Part shown: positions 16,864 through 25,517 of the stretch, in pieces
Layout: every line of letters begins with the position of its first letter
Numbering within the stretch: position 1 is the first letter of the stretch
Assembly (NCBI RefSeq): GCF_001543895.1
Contig: NZ_JYIJ01000018.1
Span: 372,001 to 436,000, forward strand
Origin: Carbonactinospora thermoautotrophica
GTDB taxonomy: Bacteria > Actinomycetota > Actinomycetes > Streptomycetales > Carbonactinosporaceae
DNA: 64,000 bases
Direction: 5' to 3'
The notes under the pieces: model-generated
Database searches by the model: none
What the model was told of the DNA's origin: nothing
What the model saw: only the letters and a program-made list of their open reading frames with translations
Position numbers and translations under genes: made by a program

Positions 16864-16960
16864 GCGAGCCCGGTTGGCGGCCTGGACGCGCCCCGGCACG
16901 GCCTGGTACAGACGACCTGGTCCGGGAACGCGACGAAGGCGCCCTCAGGTCCCTCTCGGC

Positions 16961-18151
16961 TCAGGCCCCGGGCAGGGCCAGCATCTGGTCCAGCGCGACC
17001 CGGGCCCAGTGCGCGGTGTCCTCGTCCACCTGGATGCGGTTGACGACCCTGCCGTCCACGAGGGACTCCAGCGCCCACACCAGGTGCGGCAGGTCGATCC
17101 GGTTCATGGTCGAGCAGAAGCAGACCGTGCGGTCCAAGAACACGATCGTCTTGTCCGGGTGTCGCTTGGCCAGCCGCTTGACCAGGTTCAGCTCGGTGCC
17201 GACCGCCCACGCGGATCCCGCCGGGGCGGCGTCGACGGTCTTGATGATGTACTCGGTCGAACCGACCAGGTCGGCGTTGGTCACGACCTCGTGGCGGCAC
17301 TCCGGGTGCACCAGCACGGTGACGTCCGGGATGCGCTCGCGCACGTCCTTGACGCACTCCAGCGTGAACCGTCCGTGCACCGAGCAGTGCCCGCGCCACA
17401 GGATCATCCGCGCGGCCCGCAGTTGGTCCGCCGTCAGGCCGCCCGCCGGCTTGTGCGGGTCGTACACCACGCAGTCGTCCAGGCTCATGCCGAGCTGGAG
17501 CACGGCGGTGTTGCGGCCCAGGTGCTGGTCGGGCAGGAACAGCACCTTCTCGCCCTTGGCGAACGCCCACTCCAGCGCGCGCTTGGCGTTCGAGGAGGTG
17601 CAGATGGTGCCGCCGTGCCGGCCGGTGAAGCCCTTGATGTCGGCGGAGGAGTTCATGTACGAGACCGGGACGGTCACGTCGGCGACCCCGGCGTCCTGCA
17701 GGACCTCCCAGGCCTCCTCGACCTGTTCGATCGCGGCCATGTCGGCCATCGAGCAGCCGGCGGCCAGGTCGGGCAGGATCACCTGCTGGTGAGCGGCGGT
17801 CAGGATGTCCGCGGACTCGGCCATGAAGTGCACGCCGCAGAACACGATGTACGGCGCCTCCGGCCGGGCTGCCGCCTCGCGGGCCAGCTTGAACGAGTCG
17901 CCGGTCACGTCGGCGAACTGGATGACCTCGTCCCGCTGGTAGTGGTGGCCCAGCACGAAGAGGTTCCCACCCAGCTTCTCCTTGGCGGCCCGGGCCCGCT
18001 CGACCAGGTCCGGGTCGGATGCCGGCGGCAGGTCACCCGGACACTCCACGCCCCGTTCGCTGTGCGGGTCCTTGCCGCGACCCAACATCAGCAGCGCCAG
18101 GGGGGTGGGCTGCACGCCCTCGGGTAGGTCCAGGTCGGGGATCGTGGTCAC
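16961..18151 (-). CDS. nadA: Quinolinate synthase NadA
   Basis: 396 residues from GTG 18151, with GAGAGG upstream. NadA condenses iminoaspartate with dihydroxyacetone phosphate to quinolinate in de novo NAD synthesis, using an oxygen-sensitive 4Fe-4S cluster. The three cluster Cys are seen in FCGVHFMAESA, RGHCSVHGRF and FCSTMNRIDLP. Also present: LGHHYQRDEVIQFAD, LPDLAAGCSMADM and HPECRHEVV. The nadB and nadC genes are not adjacent in the window. The upstream region has an AT-rich promoter with a palindrome (18215-18252). Confidence 0.97.
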   Translation of the reverse strand: MTTIPDLDLPEGVQPTPLALLMLGRGKDPHSERGVECPGDLPPASDPDLVERARAAKEKLGGNLFVLGHHYQRDEVIQFADVTGDSFKLAREAAARPEAPYIVFCGVHFMAESADILTAAHQQVILPDLAAGCSMADMAAIEQVEEAWEVLQDAGVADVTVPVSYMNSSADIKGFTGRHGGTICTSSNAKRALEWAFAKGEKVLFLPDQHLGRNTAVLQLGMSLDDCVVYDPHKPAGGLTADQLRAARMILWRGHCSVHGRFTLECVKDVRERIPDVTVLVHPECRHEVVTNADLVGSTEYIIKTVDAAPAGSAWAVGTELNLVKRLAKRHPDKTIVFLDRTVCFCSTMNRIDLPHLVWALESLVDGRVVNRIQVDEDTAHWARVALDQMLALPGA

Positions 18152-18214
18152 GTGGGGACACCTCTCAGCGCTTCGACCGGGGAGACGGTACCGTCCCACC
18201 ACCGGCAAAACATT

Positions 18215-18252
18215 GTCACTGTGACTATAAAACTGGAACTACAAAACTTGAA
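18215..18252 (-). promoter_or_regulatory. nadA promoter with adjacent palindrome
   Basis: Minus strand TTCAAG (complement of 18247-18252) and TATAGT (complement of 18224-18229) with a 17-base spacer. The perfect dyad GTCAC-T-GTGAC (18215-18225) touches the -10. The stretch is strikingly AT-rich for this genome. A repressor site for NAD regulation is plausible but the regulator is not identified. Confidence 0.5.
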
Positions 18253-18369
18253 TTATGAACAGGGCCGGGTGGGACGGGAAGAGGCATTCCCCGCTCCCCA
18301 GAGCTGAACCCCTGCCACCCCTTGGTTAGTCCCGCGCGTGATCGGGAGGACACCCGGACAGGGCACACT

Positions 18370-19482
18370 GTGCCCGTGCGCGTTCTCATCGCCCCTGACA
18401 AGTTCGCCGGCACCCTCACCGCGGTCCAGGCGGCGGAGGCGATCGCCGCCGGCTGGCGGCGGACCGCCCCGCACGACGACCTCGACCTCGCCCCGCTCGC
18501 CGACGGCGGCCCCGGCTTCGTCGAGGTGCTGCACCAGGCCCTCGGCGGCGAGCTGATCTCGGTCACCGTCACCGGGCCGCTCGGCGAGCCCGTGCCCGGC
18601 GTGGTCCTCCTCACCGAGGAGGACGGGGTGCGGACCGCGTACGTGGAGAGCGCCCAGGCCTGCGGTCTCGAGCTCGTCCCCGAGGACCGCCGCGACCCTG
18701 GAGCGACCACCACGTACGGCGTCGGCGAGCTGATCGCGGCGGCCGTCGACCAGGGCGCGGCGCGGATCGTCGTCGGCCTCGGCGGCTCGGCCACCAACGA
18801 CGGGGGCGCGGGCCTGCTCGCCGCGCTCGGTGCCGAGCCGGCCGACCGGTTGCGGCGCGGCGGCGCCGCCCTCGCCACCCTCGACCAGGTGGATCTCGTC
18901 GCCGCCCGCGCGCGGGTGGCCGGTGTCGAGCTGGTCGCGGCCAGCGACGTCGACAACCCGCTGCTCGGGCTGCGGGGCGCCAGCAACGTCTTCGGCCCGC
19001 AGAAGGGCGCCACCGCCGAGCAGGTGCACCAGCTCGACGCCGCCCTCACCCGCTGGGCGGAGCTGGCGGATCGGAAGACCGCGGACGCCAAGGGCGCAGG
19101 CGCGGCCGGCGGCCTGGGGTATGGCCTGCTGCTGCTCGGCGCCCGCCGCGTTCCCGGGATCGAGACCGTCCTGCAGGCCGTCGGGCTGCCGGATCGCGCG
19201 GCCCGGGCCGACCTGGTCCTCACCGGCGAGGGCTCGTTCGACTTCCAGTCGCTGCGCGGCAAGGTGGTGAGCGGCGTGGCCGCGCTCGCCGGCCGGTACG
19301 CCAAGCCGTGTGTCGTGCTCGCCGGTCAGGTCAAGGTGGGACGGCGCGAGATGGGTGCGATGGGGGTGGAGTCCGCGTACGCCGTCACCGAGGTAGCCGG
19401 CTCCAGGCAGGAGGCCATGGCGCGTCCCGCCGAGCACCTGGAGCGGCTCGCCGCCCGGGTCGCCCGCACTTGGTCCCGCTGA
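18370..19482 (+). CDS. Glycerate kinase
   Basis: 370 residues from GTG 18370 (GTG 18376 possible). Family signatures: VLIAPDKFAGTLTAVQAAEA near the start, LAPLADGGPGFVEVL, GVGELIAAAVDQGA, VGLGGSATNDGGAG, NVFGPQKGAT and LTGEGSFDFQSLRGKVV. It phosphorylates D-glycerate, feeding glyoxylate or serine-derived carbon to glycolysis. A single gene; its stop lies inside the first copy of a 17-bp direct repeat. Confidence 0.95.
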   Translation: MPVRVLIAPDKFAGTLTAVQAAEAIAAGWRRTAPHDDLDLAPLADGGPGFVEVLHQALGGELISVTVTGPLGEPVPGVVLLTEEDGVRTAYVESAQACGLELVPEDRRDPGATTTYGVGELIAAAVDQGAARIVVGLGGSATNDGGAGLLAALGAEPADRLRRGGAALATLDQVDLVAARARVAGVELVAASDVDNPLLGLRGASNVFGPQKGATAEQVHQLDAALTRWAELADRKTADAKGAGAAGGLGYGLLLLGARRVPGIETVLQAVGLPDRAARADLVLTGEGSFDFQSLRGKVVSGVAALAGRYAKPCVVLAGQVKVGRREMGAMGVESAYAVTEVAGSRQEAMARPAEHLERLAARVARTWSR

Positions 19483-19519
19483 TCCCTGTATCAGCTATCA
19501 GCGCTGATTCCTGTGTCAG
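19478..19519. repeat. Direct 17-bp repeats with internal dyads before the Fe-S carrier gene
   Basis: GCTGATCCCTGTATCAG (19478-19494) and GCTGATTCCTGTGTCAG (19503-19519), 15 of 17 identical, 25-base period. Each copy has CTGA...TCAG arms, and ATCAGCGCTGAT (19497-19508) forms a third palindrome across them. The site is about 100 bases upstream of the Fe-S carrier start. Confidence 0.5.
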
Positions 19520-19617
19520 GATGGGGAGCGGGCCGGGCTGCTCCGGGACGGAATCAATCGGACACGCGGCCTGTTGTGACAGGCAGACGATTAGCACGAC
19601 ACGTGGGAGCAGAGCAC

Positions 19618-19968
19618 ATGACGGTCCAGGAACAGACCGCGCAGGAGGGCATCATCCTGACCGATGCCGCGGCCGCGAAGGTCAAGAGCTTGCTCGAGCA
19701 GGAGGGTCGCGACGATCTGCAGCTGCGTGTGGCCGTCCAGCCGGGCGGCTGTGCCGGCCTGCGCTACCAGTTGTTCTTCGACGAGCGTCGGCTCGACGGC
19801 GACGTGGTCAAGGAGTTCGGCGGCGTGCAGGTCGTCACCGACCGGATGAGCGCCCCGTACCTCAGCGGCGCGGTGATCGACTTCGTGGACACGATCGAGA
19901 AGCAGGGCTTCACGATCGACAACCCGAACGCCTCCGGTTCCTGCGCTTGCGGCGACTCGTTCCACTGA
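19618..19968 (+). CDS. erpA: A-type iron-sulfur carrier (HesB/IscA/ErpA family)
   Basis: 116 residues from ATG 19618 after GGGAG. It has the three conserved Cys: one in PGGCAGLRYQLFF and two in SGSCACGDSFH at the C-terminus (CxC with a Gly after). It carries Fe-S clusters to apoproteins; NadA, QcrA or aconitase-type enzymes are possible clients. The gene is followed by a very strong hairpin at 19981. The subtype ErpA versus IscA cannot be fixed without a tree. Confidence 0.93.
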   Translation: MTVQEQTAQEGIILTDAAAAKVKSLLEQEGRDDLQLRVAVQPGGCAGLRYQLFFDERRLDGDVVKEFGGVQVVTDRMSAPYLSGAVIDFVDTIEKQGFTIDNPNASGSCACGDSFH

Positions 19969-21660
19969 TCACCGATCTCGGACAGTGGGCCGCGCCCGAC
20001 CGGGTGCGGCCCACTGTCTCACCTGCTGCGGCTGACGTGCGATCTCGTGGTCGTCGCCGGCGTCCACGAGCTTCCGCTCGCCCAGCGGCCGCGCCAGCCT
20101 GACGGTCAGGTGCCGCTCGATGGCGATCATGACGCAGCGGACGTTCGGCGGCGGGTTCATGGTCCCGGTCACCGCGACCACGACCCGGTCGGCGTCCTCC
20201 CGCACGCTGGCCGCGTACTCGGTGCGGCAGAGGCCCCTCTCCTGTCCGCCGAAGAAGGTCAGCCGCACCTCGGTCCCGCGCACGGCCGCCGACTCCACGC
20301 GTACCGTGTGACCCACGGTGGGCTCGCCCGGGTCCGGCTCAGCCGGCGTCGGCCCGCCCACTGGGGCCGAGACGGCGGGCGCCGGGTCCGCGGACTCCAC
20401 CGCGACCTGGGCGAACGTGCGCGGGAACTGCGTCGCCGGCACGTGATCCACCGGGTTCTCCGGCAGTCCGGAGAACAGCCAGGCCGGCACCAGCAGCGGC
20501 TGGCGGTCCTGCCACCGCAAGGCGAGCCCGAACTCCGCCCGCTTGATCGCGTACGTCCAGGCGCACCAGCGCGGCGGCGCCTTGCCGGGCGTGCTCCGCT
20601 GGAACTCGCCGGTCCCGGGCACCGGCCGGTCCGGCTGGATCGTCGTCGGCAGTGACGGCGCGGGGTTGGCCGGGTGGCCTACCGGCTGGTCCGGGTCGGC
20701 TGGCCGGCCGGGCTGCGGGGGCCGGGCCGGCCGGGCGGGCCGCGGAGGCTGGGCGCTCGGCATCGGCTGCACGGGGAACTCCGACCGGAGCGGGCAGGAC
20801 AAGCCTGGGCCGAGTTCCCAGCGCCGGTTGAGTCGGTCGAAGGCCGTCCGCGCGTCGACCACCGGGTAGCTCGCGTTCTCCTCGGCGTCAGCCAGCCATC
20901 CGCGCGCAAAGGCCACCGCGATGGTCGCCCCCTCACGCGTCACGGTGACGGTGGTCCCGTACCCGTGCGTCGGCAGTCCGCCGACCTTCGGATCCACCGC
21001 CACGGTGGTGGCCCCGCCGCCCGGCCGCATGCTCGGGGAGGCGTCCGCCAGGCCGACCGCCGCCAGCACCGGCCGGGCCGCCCGCAGCGCATCGTCCGGC
21101 GACACCGGCTTCCCCTGCCAGGCGCACGATTTCGGCATCGCCTGATCGACCGCCGGGTCGCGCGGCATCACCGGGTCGGCGGGGTCGCGCGGCTGCGGGG
21201 TCGGGGGCGTGCTCGGCGGGCACGGGCGCGGCGCGCGGCGGTACGTCCAGGGGTGGCCGGGGCCGGTGCTGACCCGCAGGCCGCCCGACGCCACCCACGC
21301 GCCGGGCTCCTCGCGCAGGCCGTCCAGTCCGAGCGCCCGGGCCAGCCGCTCGGCCGCCGCGCGGGCGTCGTCCCGGCCCCTCAGCCGGTACGCGGCAGCC
21401 TGGTGCGGCCCCTCCGGCAGCGTCGTCCGCAGCACGAACCGGCCCGGCGGCGGCCAGGGCGTCCGGTCGTCACCCGCGACCAGCCCGGCCGTCTCCGCGT
21501 CAGCCGGGGCCAGTCGGGGCCGTTCCCCGGCCACCAGGTACGTGGCAGCACCGGCGGCGAGTACCGCCAGCGCCACGACCACACGGATCCGGTTTCGCGG
21601 CGGCCGGGCCGAGGGCGGCAGCGCCGCGGCACGGCTCGGGATGCTCGCATGCCTCGTCAT
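19969..21660 (-). CDS. Large single-pass membrane-anchored protein of unknown function
   Basis: 563 residues. A basic N-terminus (about 1-25) and one membrane segment (VVVALAVLAAGAATYLVA) are followed by a large extracytoplasmic part. It has a repeat-like RLARALGLDGL region, four or more Cys (e.g. PKSCAW, LSCPLR, RWCAW, GLCRTE), and a long Pro-rich linker about 310-360. Similar large membrane proteins lie near hesB in Streptomyces as I recall. No enzyme motif is seen. The last codons overlap the 19981-20018 terminator hairpin. Confidence 0.82.
   Translation of the reverse strand: MTRHASIPSRAAALPPSARPPRNRIRVVVALAVLAAGAATYLVAGERPRLAPADAETAGLVAGDDRTPWPPPGRFVLRTTLPEGPHQAAAYRLRGRDDARAAAERLARALGLDGLREEPGAWVASGGLRVSTGPGHPWTYRRAPRPCPPSTPPTPQPRDPADPVMPRDPAVDQAMPKSCAWQGKPVSPDDALRAARPVLAAVGLADASPSMRPGGGATTVAVDPKVGGLPTHGYGTTVTVTREGATIAVAFARGWLADAEENASYPVVDARTAFDRLNRRWELGPGLSCPLRSEFPVQPMPSAQPPRPARPARPPQPGRPADPDQPVGHPANPAPSLPTTIQPDRPVPGTGEFQRSTPGKAPPRWCAWTYAIKRAEFGLALRWQDRQPLLVPAWLFSGLPENPVDHVPATQFPRTFAQVAVESADPAPAVSAPVGGPTPAEPDPGEPTVGHTVRVESAAVRGTEVRLTFFGGQERGLCRTEYAASVREDADRVVVAVTGTMNPPPNVRCVMIAIERHLTVRLARPLGERKLVDAGDDHEIARQPQQVRQWAAPGRARPTVRDR
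19981..20018. terminator. Perfect 13-bp hairpin after the Fe-S carrier gene
   Basis: GACAGTGGGCCGC (19981-19993) and GCGGCCCACTGTC (20006-20018). It terminates the plus-strand carrier gene but also lies inside the 3' coding end of the convergent membrane-protein gene. Confidence 0.85.
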
Positions 21661-21753
21661 GGTCGTGCACGGCGCTCCTTTGCCGACTCGGTTGCCGAAG
21701 TCGCAGATGTGACGCAGCGCACGCCGCCGTGGTTCCCCGCGGGACGGCCGGGA

Positions 21754-21960
21754 TCAGTCCCCGTAGTCGGACATGCCGTCGAGCAGCGCCACGGCCGAGT
21801 CCGGGATCCCGGCGTCCGGCCGCGGGGGCCGTGCTTCCTCGTCCAGCGCGGGCGGGAGCGCCTCCGCCGCCGGGACGGTGACCGGCTCGAGGGAGCGGCA
21901 GTCCTCGACGAGGTCGCCGAGGGACTCCGGATCGGCCTGGGAGGGCAACGGAGAGTTCAT
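21754..21960 (-). CDS. Small acidic protein (68 aa), unknown
   Basis: ATG 21960 with AAAGG upstream. Very acidic and Pro-rich: ADPESLGDLVEDCRSLEPV, EALPPALDEEARPPRPDAG, and DSAVALLDGMSDYGD at the end. One Cys. It precedes the large membrane protein by about 90 bases on the same strand and may be co-transcribed. No family is recognised; composition and codon bias favour a true gene. Confidence 0.6.
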   Translation of the reverse strand: MNSPLPSQADPESLGDLVEDCRSLEPVTVPAAEALPPALDEEARPPRPDAGIPDSAVALLDGMSDYGD

Positions 21961-22135
21961 GACTCGGCCTTTCGGCTGGACATTTCCCCCACTATAGGAG
22001 GAACCAGTGTAGAAAGGAACCGGCTGCGGCTGGCCCTGCTGAATTCGGTGATTTCCCCAGTGTGGGACCCTAGGGGACCGGTTTCCCCGATTTGGATTTC
22101 ACTGACGGAACGCGGCAAGAGCGGGAGCAGTACCA

Positions 22136-23122
22136 GTGCGTATCGCCGTAACCGGGTCCATCGCGACCGACCACCTCATGACCTTCCCCGGTCGCTTCGT
22201 CGACCAACTGGTCCCCGACAAGCTCCACCGGGTCTCGTTGTCGTTTCTGGTGGACGGGTTGGAGATCCGACGCGGCGGGATCGCGGCGAACATCTGTTTC
22301 GGCATGGCGTGCCTGGGCCTGGAGCCGATCCTGGTCGGCGCGGTGGGCCATGACTTCGACGACTACCGGTCCTGGTTGGACCGGCACGGCGTGAACACCC
22401 GGTTCGTGCACGTCTCCGAGCTGCACCACACCGCGCGCTTCCTGTGCACGACCGACCTGGACCACAACCAGCTCGCCTCCTTCTACCCCGGCGCGATGAG
22501 CGAGGCCCGGGACATCGAGCTGGCCCCCATCGCCGAGCGGGTCGGCGGCCTGGACCTGGTGATGATCAGCCCGAACGACCCGGAGGCCATGCTGCGCCAC
22601 ACCGACGAGTGCCGGATCCGCGGGTACCCGTTCGCGGCCGACCCCTCCCAGCAGCTGGCCCGCTTGGACGGCGACGACGTCCGCCGGCTGGTGGAGGGCG
22701 CCAGGTACCTGTTCACCAACGAGTACGAGGGCCAGCTGACCGAGCAGAAGACCGGCTGGTCGCATGAGGAGATCCTGGACCGGGTGGAGATCCGGGTGAC
22801 CACGCTCGGCCCGCACGGCGTGCGCATCGACCGCAAGGGTGCGGAGCCGATCGTGGTCCCCGCCCCGGAGGAAGAGGTCAAGGCCGACCCGACCGGCGTC
22901 GGCGACGCGTTCCGCGCCGGCTTCCTCGCCGGCGTGGCGTGGGGCCTGTCGCTGGAACGCTCCGCCCAGATCGGCAACATGCTGGCCACGCTCGCTCTGG
23001 AGACGATCGGCACGCAGGAGTACGAGCTGGGTCGCGGGCGCTTCCTGGAGCGGCTCGCCAAGACGTACGGGGAGGAGGCCGCGGCCGACATCGAGCCGCA
23101 CGTGCGCTGCCCCTACCCGTGA
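22136..23122 (+). CDS. PfkB-family carbohydrate/adenosine kinase
   Basis: 328 residues from GTG 22136. N-terminal VTGSIATDHLMTFPGRF, substrate region RRGGIAANICFGMACLG, EPILVGAVGHDFDDY, and the catalytic DPTGVGDAFRAGFLAG (anion hole and base Asp). The sequence is close to the adenosine kinase-like PfkB members found next to ctaC in actinomycetes. Substrate could be adenosine or another nucleoside/sugar. Divergent from the small acidic gene; convergent with the tusA gene. Confidence 0.93.
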   Translation: MRIAVTGSIATDHLMTFPGRFVDQLVPDKLHRVSLSFLVDGLEIRRGGIAANICFGMACLGLEPILVGAVGHDFDDYRSWLDRHGVNTRFVHVSELHHTARFLCTTDLDHNQLASFYPGAMSEARDIELAPIAERVGGLDLVMISPNDPEAMLRHTDECRIRGYPFAADPSQQLARLDGDDVRRLVEGARYLFTNEYEGQLTEQKTGWSHEEILDRVEIRVTTLGPHGVRIDRKGAEPIVVPAPEEEVKADPTGVGDAFRAGFLAGVAWGLSLERSAQIGNMLATLALETIGTQEYELGRGRFLERLAKTYGEEAAADIEPHVRCPYP

Positions 23123-23143
23123 CCGGGGCCAGGCGTTCCCCGG
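23123..23143. terminator. Short hairpin between convergent kinase and TusA genes
   Basis: CCGGGG (23123-23128) and CCCCGG (23138-23143) with a nine-base loop, directly after the kinase stop. Confidence 0.4.
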
Positions 23144-23163
23144 CCGCCGTGCGGCTCGCGACC

Positions 23164-23400
23164 CTAGACGCGCCGCCGTACCAGGTAGGCGACGCCGTGA
23201 TCGTGGGGCCGCTCGCCCACGTATTCCTGGCCGCGCATCTCGCACCAGGCCGGGATGTCCAGGTGGGCGGCCTCGTCGTCGGCGAGCACGGCCACCACCG
23301 CACCCACCGCGACCTCCCCGATGCGTCGGGCGAGCATGATCACCGGAAGCGGGCAGCGCTTGCCCAGCGCGTCCACTACGAGGGCGGCTTCGTCGCTCAT
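23164..23400 (-). CDS. TusA-family sulfur carrier/sulfurtransferase
   Basis: 78 residues. The TusA signature RCPLPVIMLARRIGEV has the active-site Cys at about 16; then VAVLADDEAAHLDIPAWCEMRGQ. It accepts persulfide sulfur, most likely from the cysteine desulfurase encoded 55 bases upstream on the same strand. The target (tRNA thiolation, molybdenum cofactor or other) is not determined. Confidence 0.93.
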   Translation of the reverse strand: MSDEAALVVDALGKRCPLPVIMLARRIGEVAVGAVVAVLADDEAAHLDIPAWCEMRGQEYVGERPHDHGVAYLVRRRV

Positions 23401-23455
23401 GCCTCCTCACTCCGCTCCTCGGCGCCGTGGCCGAATCCGGTAGATTCGCTGCTCC

Positions 23456-24592
23456 TCACAACCCCTCCACGCCTGAGATCGCCCGCAGCCGCGCCACCAC
23501 GCCGGGGAGCACGGCCAGGAACCGGTCCACGTCCTCCTCCGTGGTCGTGCGGGCCAGCGAGACCCGTACGTTGCCGTGCGAGAGTACGCCCATCGCCGCC
23601 AGCACGTGGCTGGGGCGCAGCGTGCTGGAGGTGCAGGAGGAGCCCGAGCTGACCGCGAACCCCTCCTTGTCCAGCTCGGTCAGCAGCGCCTCGCCGTCCA
23701 CGTACAGGCACGAGAACGTGACCAGGTGCGGCAGCCGGTCCGTCGGATCGCCCACTACCTGGACGTCGGGCACCAGGCGGGGCACCTCCTGCCGGATCCG
23801 GTCGACCAGCTTCGCCAGCCGGGCCGCCTCCTGCTCCGCCTCGGCGAGCCGGGCGCGCAGCGCGGCGGCGGCCGCCACGATCGCGGGAACGTTCTCCCGG
23901 CCCGGCACCCGCCCGCGCTCCCGCTCGTCCGCCGGCAGCGGGGAGCGCCACCGCACCCCCTTGCGGATCGCCAGCACGCCCACCCCGGGCGGGCCGCCCC
24001 ACTTGTGGGCGCTGGCCGCGAGCAGCGACCAGCCCTCCGGCACCGGCAGCCGGCCCACGACCTGGCAGGCGTCCACGAACAGGGGCACCCCGGCCGCCGC
24101 GCAGGCCGCCGCCACCTCGGCCACCGGCTGCACGGTGCCGACCTCGTGGTTCGCCGCCTGCAGGCAGGCGAGCGCGGTGTCCGGGCGCAGCGCCGCGGCG
24201 TACGCCGCCGGATCCACCCGCCCCTGCCGGTTCACGCCCACCCGCGTGGCCGACCCGCCCGATGCCTCGTGCGCCTCGGCGGTGTGCAGCACCGAGGAGT
24301 GCTCGACCGCGCTGACCACCAGGTGTGTCCCGACGCGTCGGCGGCCGCGCAGCGCGCCGAGCATCCCCAGGTGGACGGACTCGGTGCCGGAGGAGGTGAA
24401 GAACACCTCGTCGGGCCGGCAGCCCAGGGCCTCGGCGACGACCTCGCGGGCGGTGTCGAGCAGGAGCCTGGCCCGCGCCGCGCTGGAGTATCGTCGGGCC
24501 GGGTCGGCCCAGCCCTCGGCGAGCGCGCCGATCAGGGCTTCCCGGGCCGCCGGGTGCAGCGGTTCGGTGGAGGCAGCGTCCAGATAAGGCAC
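23456..24592 (-). CDS. Cysteine desulfurase (class V aminotransferase, NifS/IscS-like)
   Basis: 378 residues. PLP enzyme that frees sulfur from cysteine as an enzyme-bound persulfide. Seen: YLDAASTEPLHPAAREAL at the start, FTSSGTESVHLGMLGAL, the PLP-lysine motif SAHKWGGPPGVGVL (about 196-209), and the Cys loop SSGSSCTSSTLRPSHVL (about 330). Next to the TusA gene on the same strand. It probably supplies sulfur to TusA and the Fe-S system. Confidence 0.95.
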   Translation of the reverse strand: MPYLDAASTEPLHPAAREALIGALAEGWADPARRYSSAARARLLLDTAREVVAEALGCRPDEVFFTSSGTESVHLGMLGALRGRRRVGTHLVVSAVEHSSVLHTAEAHEASGGSATRVGVNRQGRVDPAAYAAALRPDTALACLQAANHEVGTVQPVAEVAAACAAAGVPLFVDACQVVGRLPVPEGWSLLAASAHKWGGPPGVGVLAIRKGVRWRSPLPADERERGRVPGRENVPAIVAAAAALRARLAEAEQEAARLAKLVDRIRQEVPRLVPDVQVVGDPTDRLPHLVTFSCLYVDGEALLTELDKEGFAVSSGSSCTSSTLRPSHVLAAMGVLSHGNVRVSLARTTTEEDVDRFLAVLPGVVARLRAISGVEGL

Positions 24593-24689
24593 AGCACGAC
24601 CGTAACGCGGGGCCTGCCGTCAGGGCCGGAAACGGCCTGGAGTAGTGTGTCCTGCTGCAGAAGCAGAACAAGACCTCGGGAAGGCGTAC

Positions 24690-25517
24690 GTGAGTCTCAA
24701 CGGCTCCGATCGTCCGCGACGCTCGCTGCGTCGCAGGGCGTTCCAGGCGCTGGCGCTCGGCGCCCTTGTGGTGAGCGTCAGCGGTTGTAGCGTGGAGGAG
24801 TTCCGCCGGCTCGGCATGCCCGCGCCCGCCACCGAGCAGGGTCCCACCGTGCTCCGGCTCTGGCAGGGCTCGTGGATCGCCGCCCTCGCGGTGGGCTGCC
24901 TCGTATGGGGGCTGATCATCTGGAGCGTCATCTTCTACCGGCGCAGCCGCCACGGTCAGGACATCCCGCCGCAGACGCGGTACAACGTCCCGATCGAGGT
25001 CCTCTACACGGTCGTCCCGTTCATCGTCATCTCGGTGCTGTTCTACTTCACGGCCCGGGACGAGTCGTACCTGCTGCGGTTGTCGGACAAGCCCGACTAC
25101 ACGATCAACGTGGTCGGCCGGCAGTGGAGCTGGTCCTTCAACTACAAGGACCAGAACGTGTACGACGTGGGCACGCCGGGGCAGCCGCCGACGCTGTACC
25201 TACCGAAGGACAAGACCGTGCGGTTCGAGCTCACCTCGCCCGACGTCATCCACTCCTTCTGGGTTCCCGCCTTTCTGTTCAAGCTGGACGTCATCCCTGG
25301 CCGGGTGAACACGTTCGAGCTCACCCCGACGAAGGAGGGCACGTTCGCGGGTAAGTGCGCCGAGCTGTGCGGCGTCGACCACGCGCGGATGCTCTTCAAC
25401 GTCAAGGTCGTGAGCGAGGAAGAGTTCAGACAGTACATGGAAGCCCTCAGGGCGAAGGGTCAGACCGGCAAGCTGCCGGAGGGCATCGTGCCGGGGAATT
25501 CGGGGAGCGAGCAGTGA
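24690..25517 (+). CDS. ctaC: Cytochrome c oxidase subunit II (CtaC)
   Basis: 275 residues from GTG 24690 after GGGAAGG. Lipoprotein signal with lipobox VSGC, two membrane helices (about 55-75 and 100-120), then the cupredoxin domain. CuA ligands are visible in [12 protein letters not shown]: Cys223, Cys227, His231 and Met234, plus an upstream His in DVIHSFW. It accepts electrons from the bcc complex and passes them to CtaD. Overlaps ctaD by four bases. Confidence 0.97.
   Translation: MSLNGSDRPRRSLRRRAFQALALGALVVSVSGCSVEEFRRLGMPAPATEQGPTVLRLWQGSWIAALAVGCLVWGLIIWSVIFYRRSRHGQDIPPQTRYNVPIEVLYTVVPFIVISVLFYFTARDESYLLRLSDKPDYTINVVGRQWSWSFNYKDQNVYDVGTPGQPPTLYLPKDKTVRFELTSPDVIHSFWVPAFLFKLDVIPGRVNTFELTPTKEGTFAGKCAELCGVDHARMLFNVKVVSEEEFRQYMEALRAKGQTGKLPEGIVPGNSGSEQ

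Noticed and set aside
15136..16899. 587-codon minus-strand frame
   Set aside because: Antisense to pspA/pspAA and the EEP protein; composition of a shadow.
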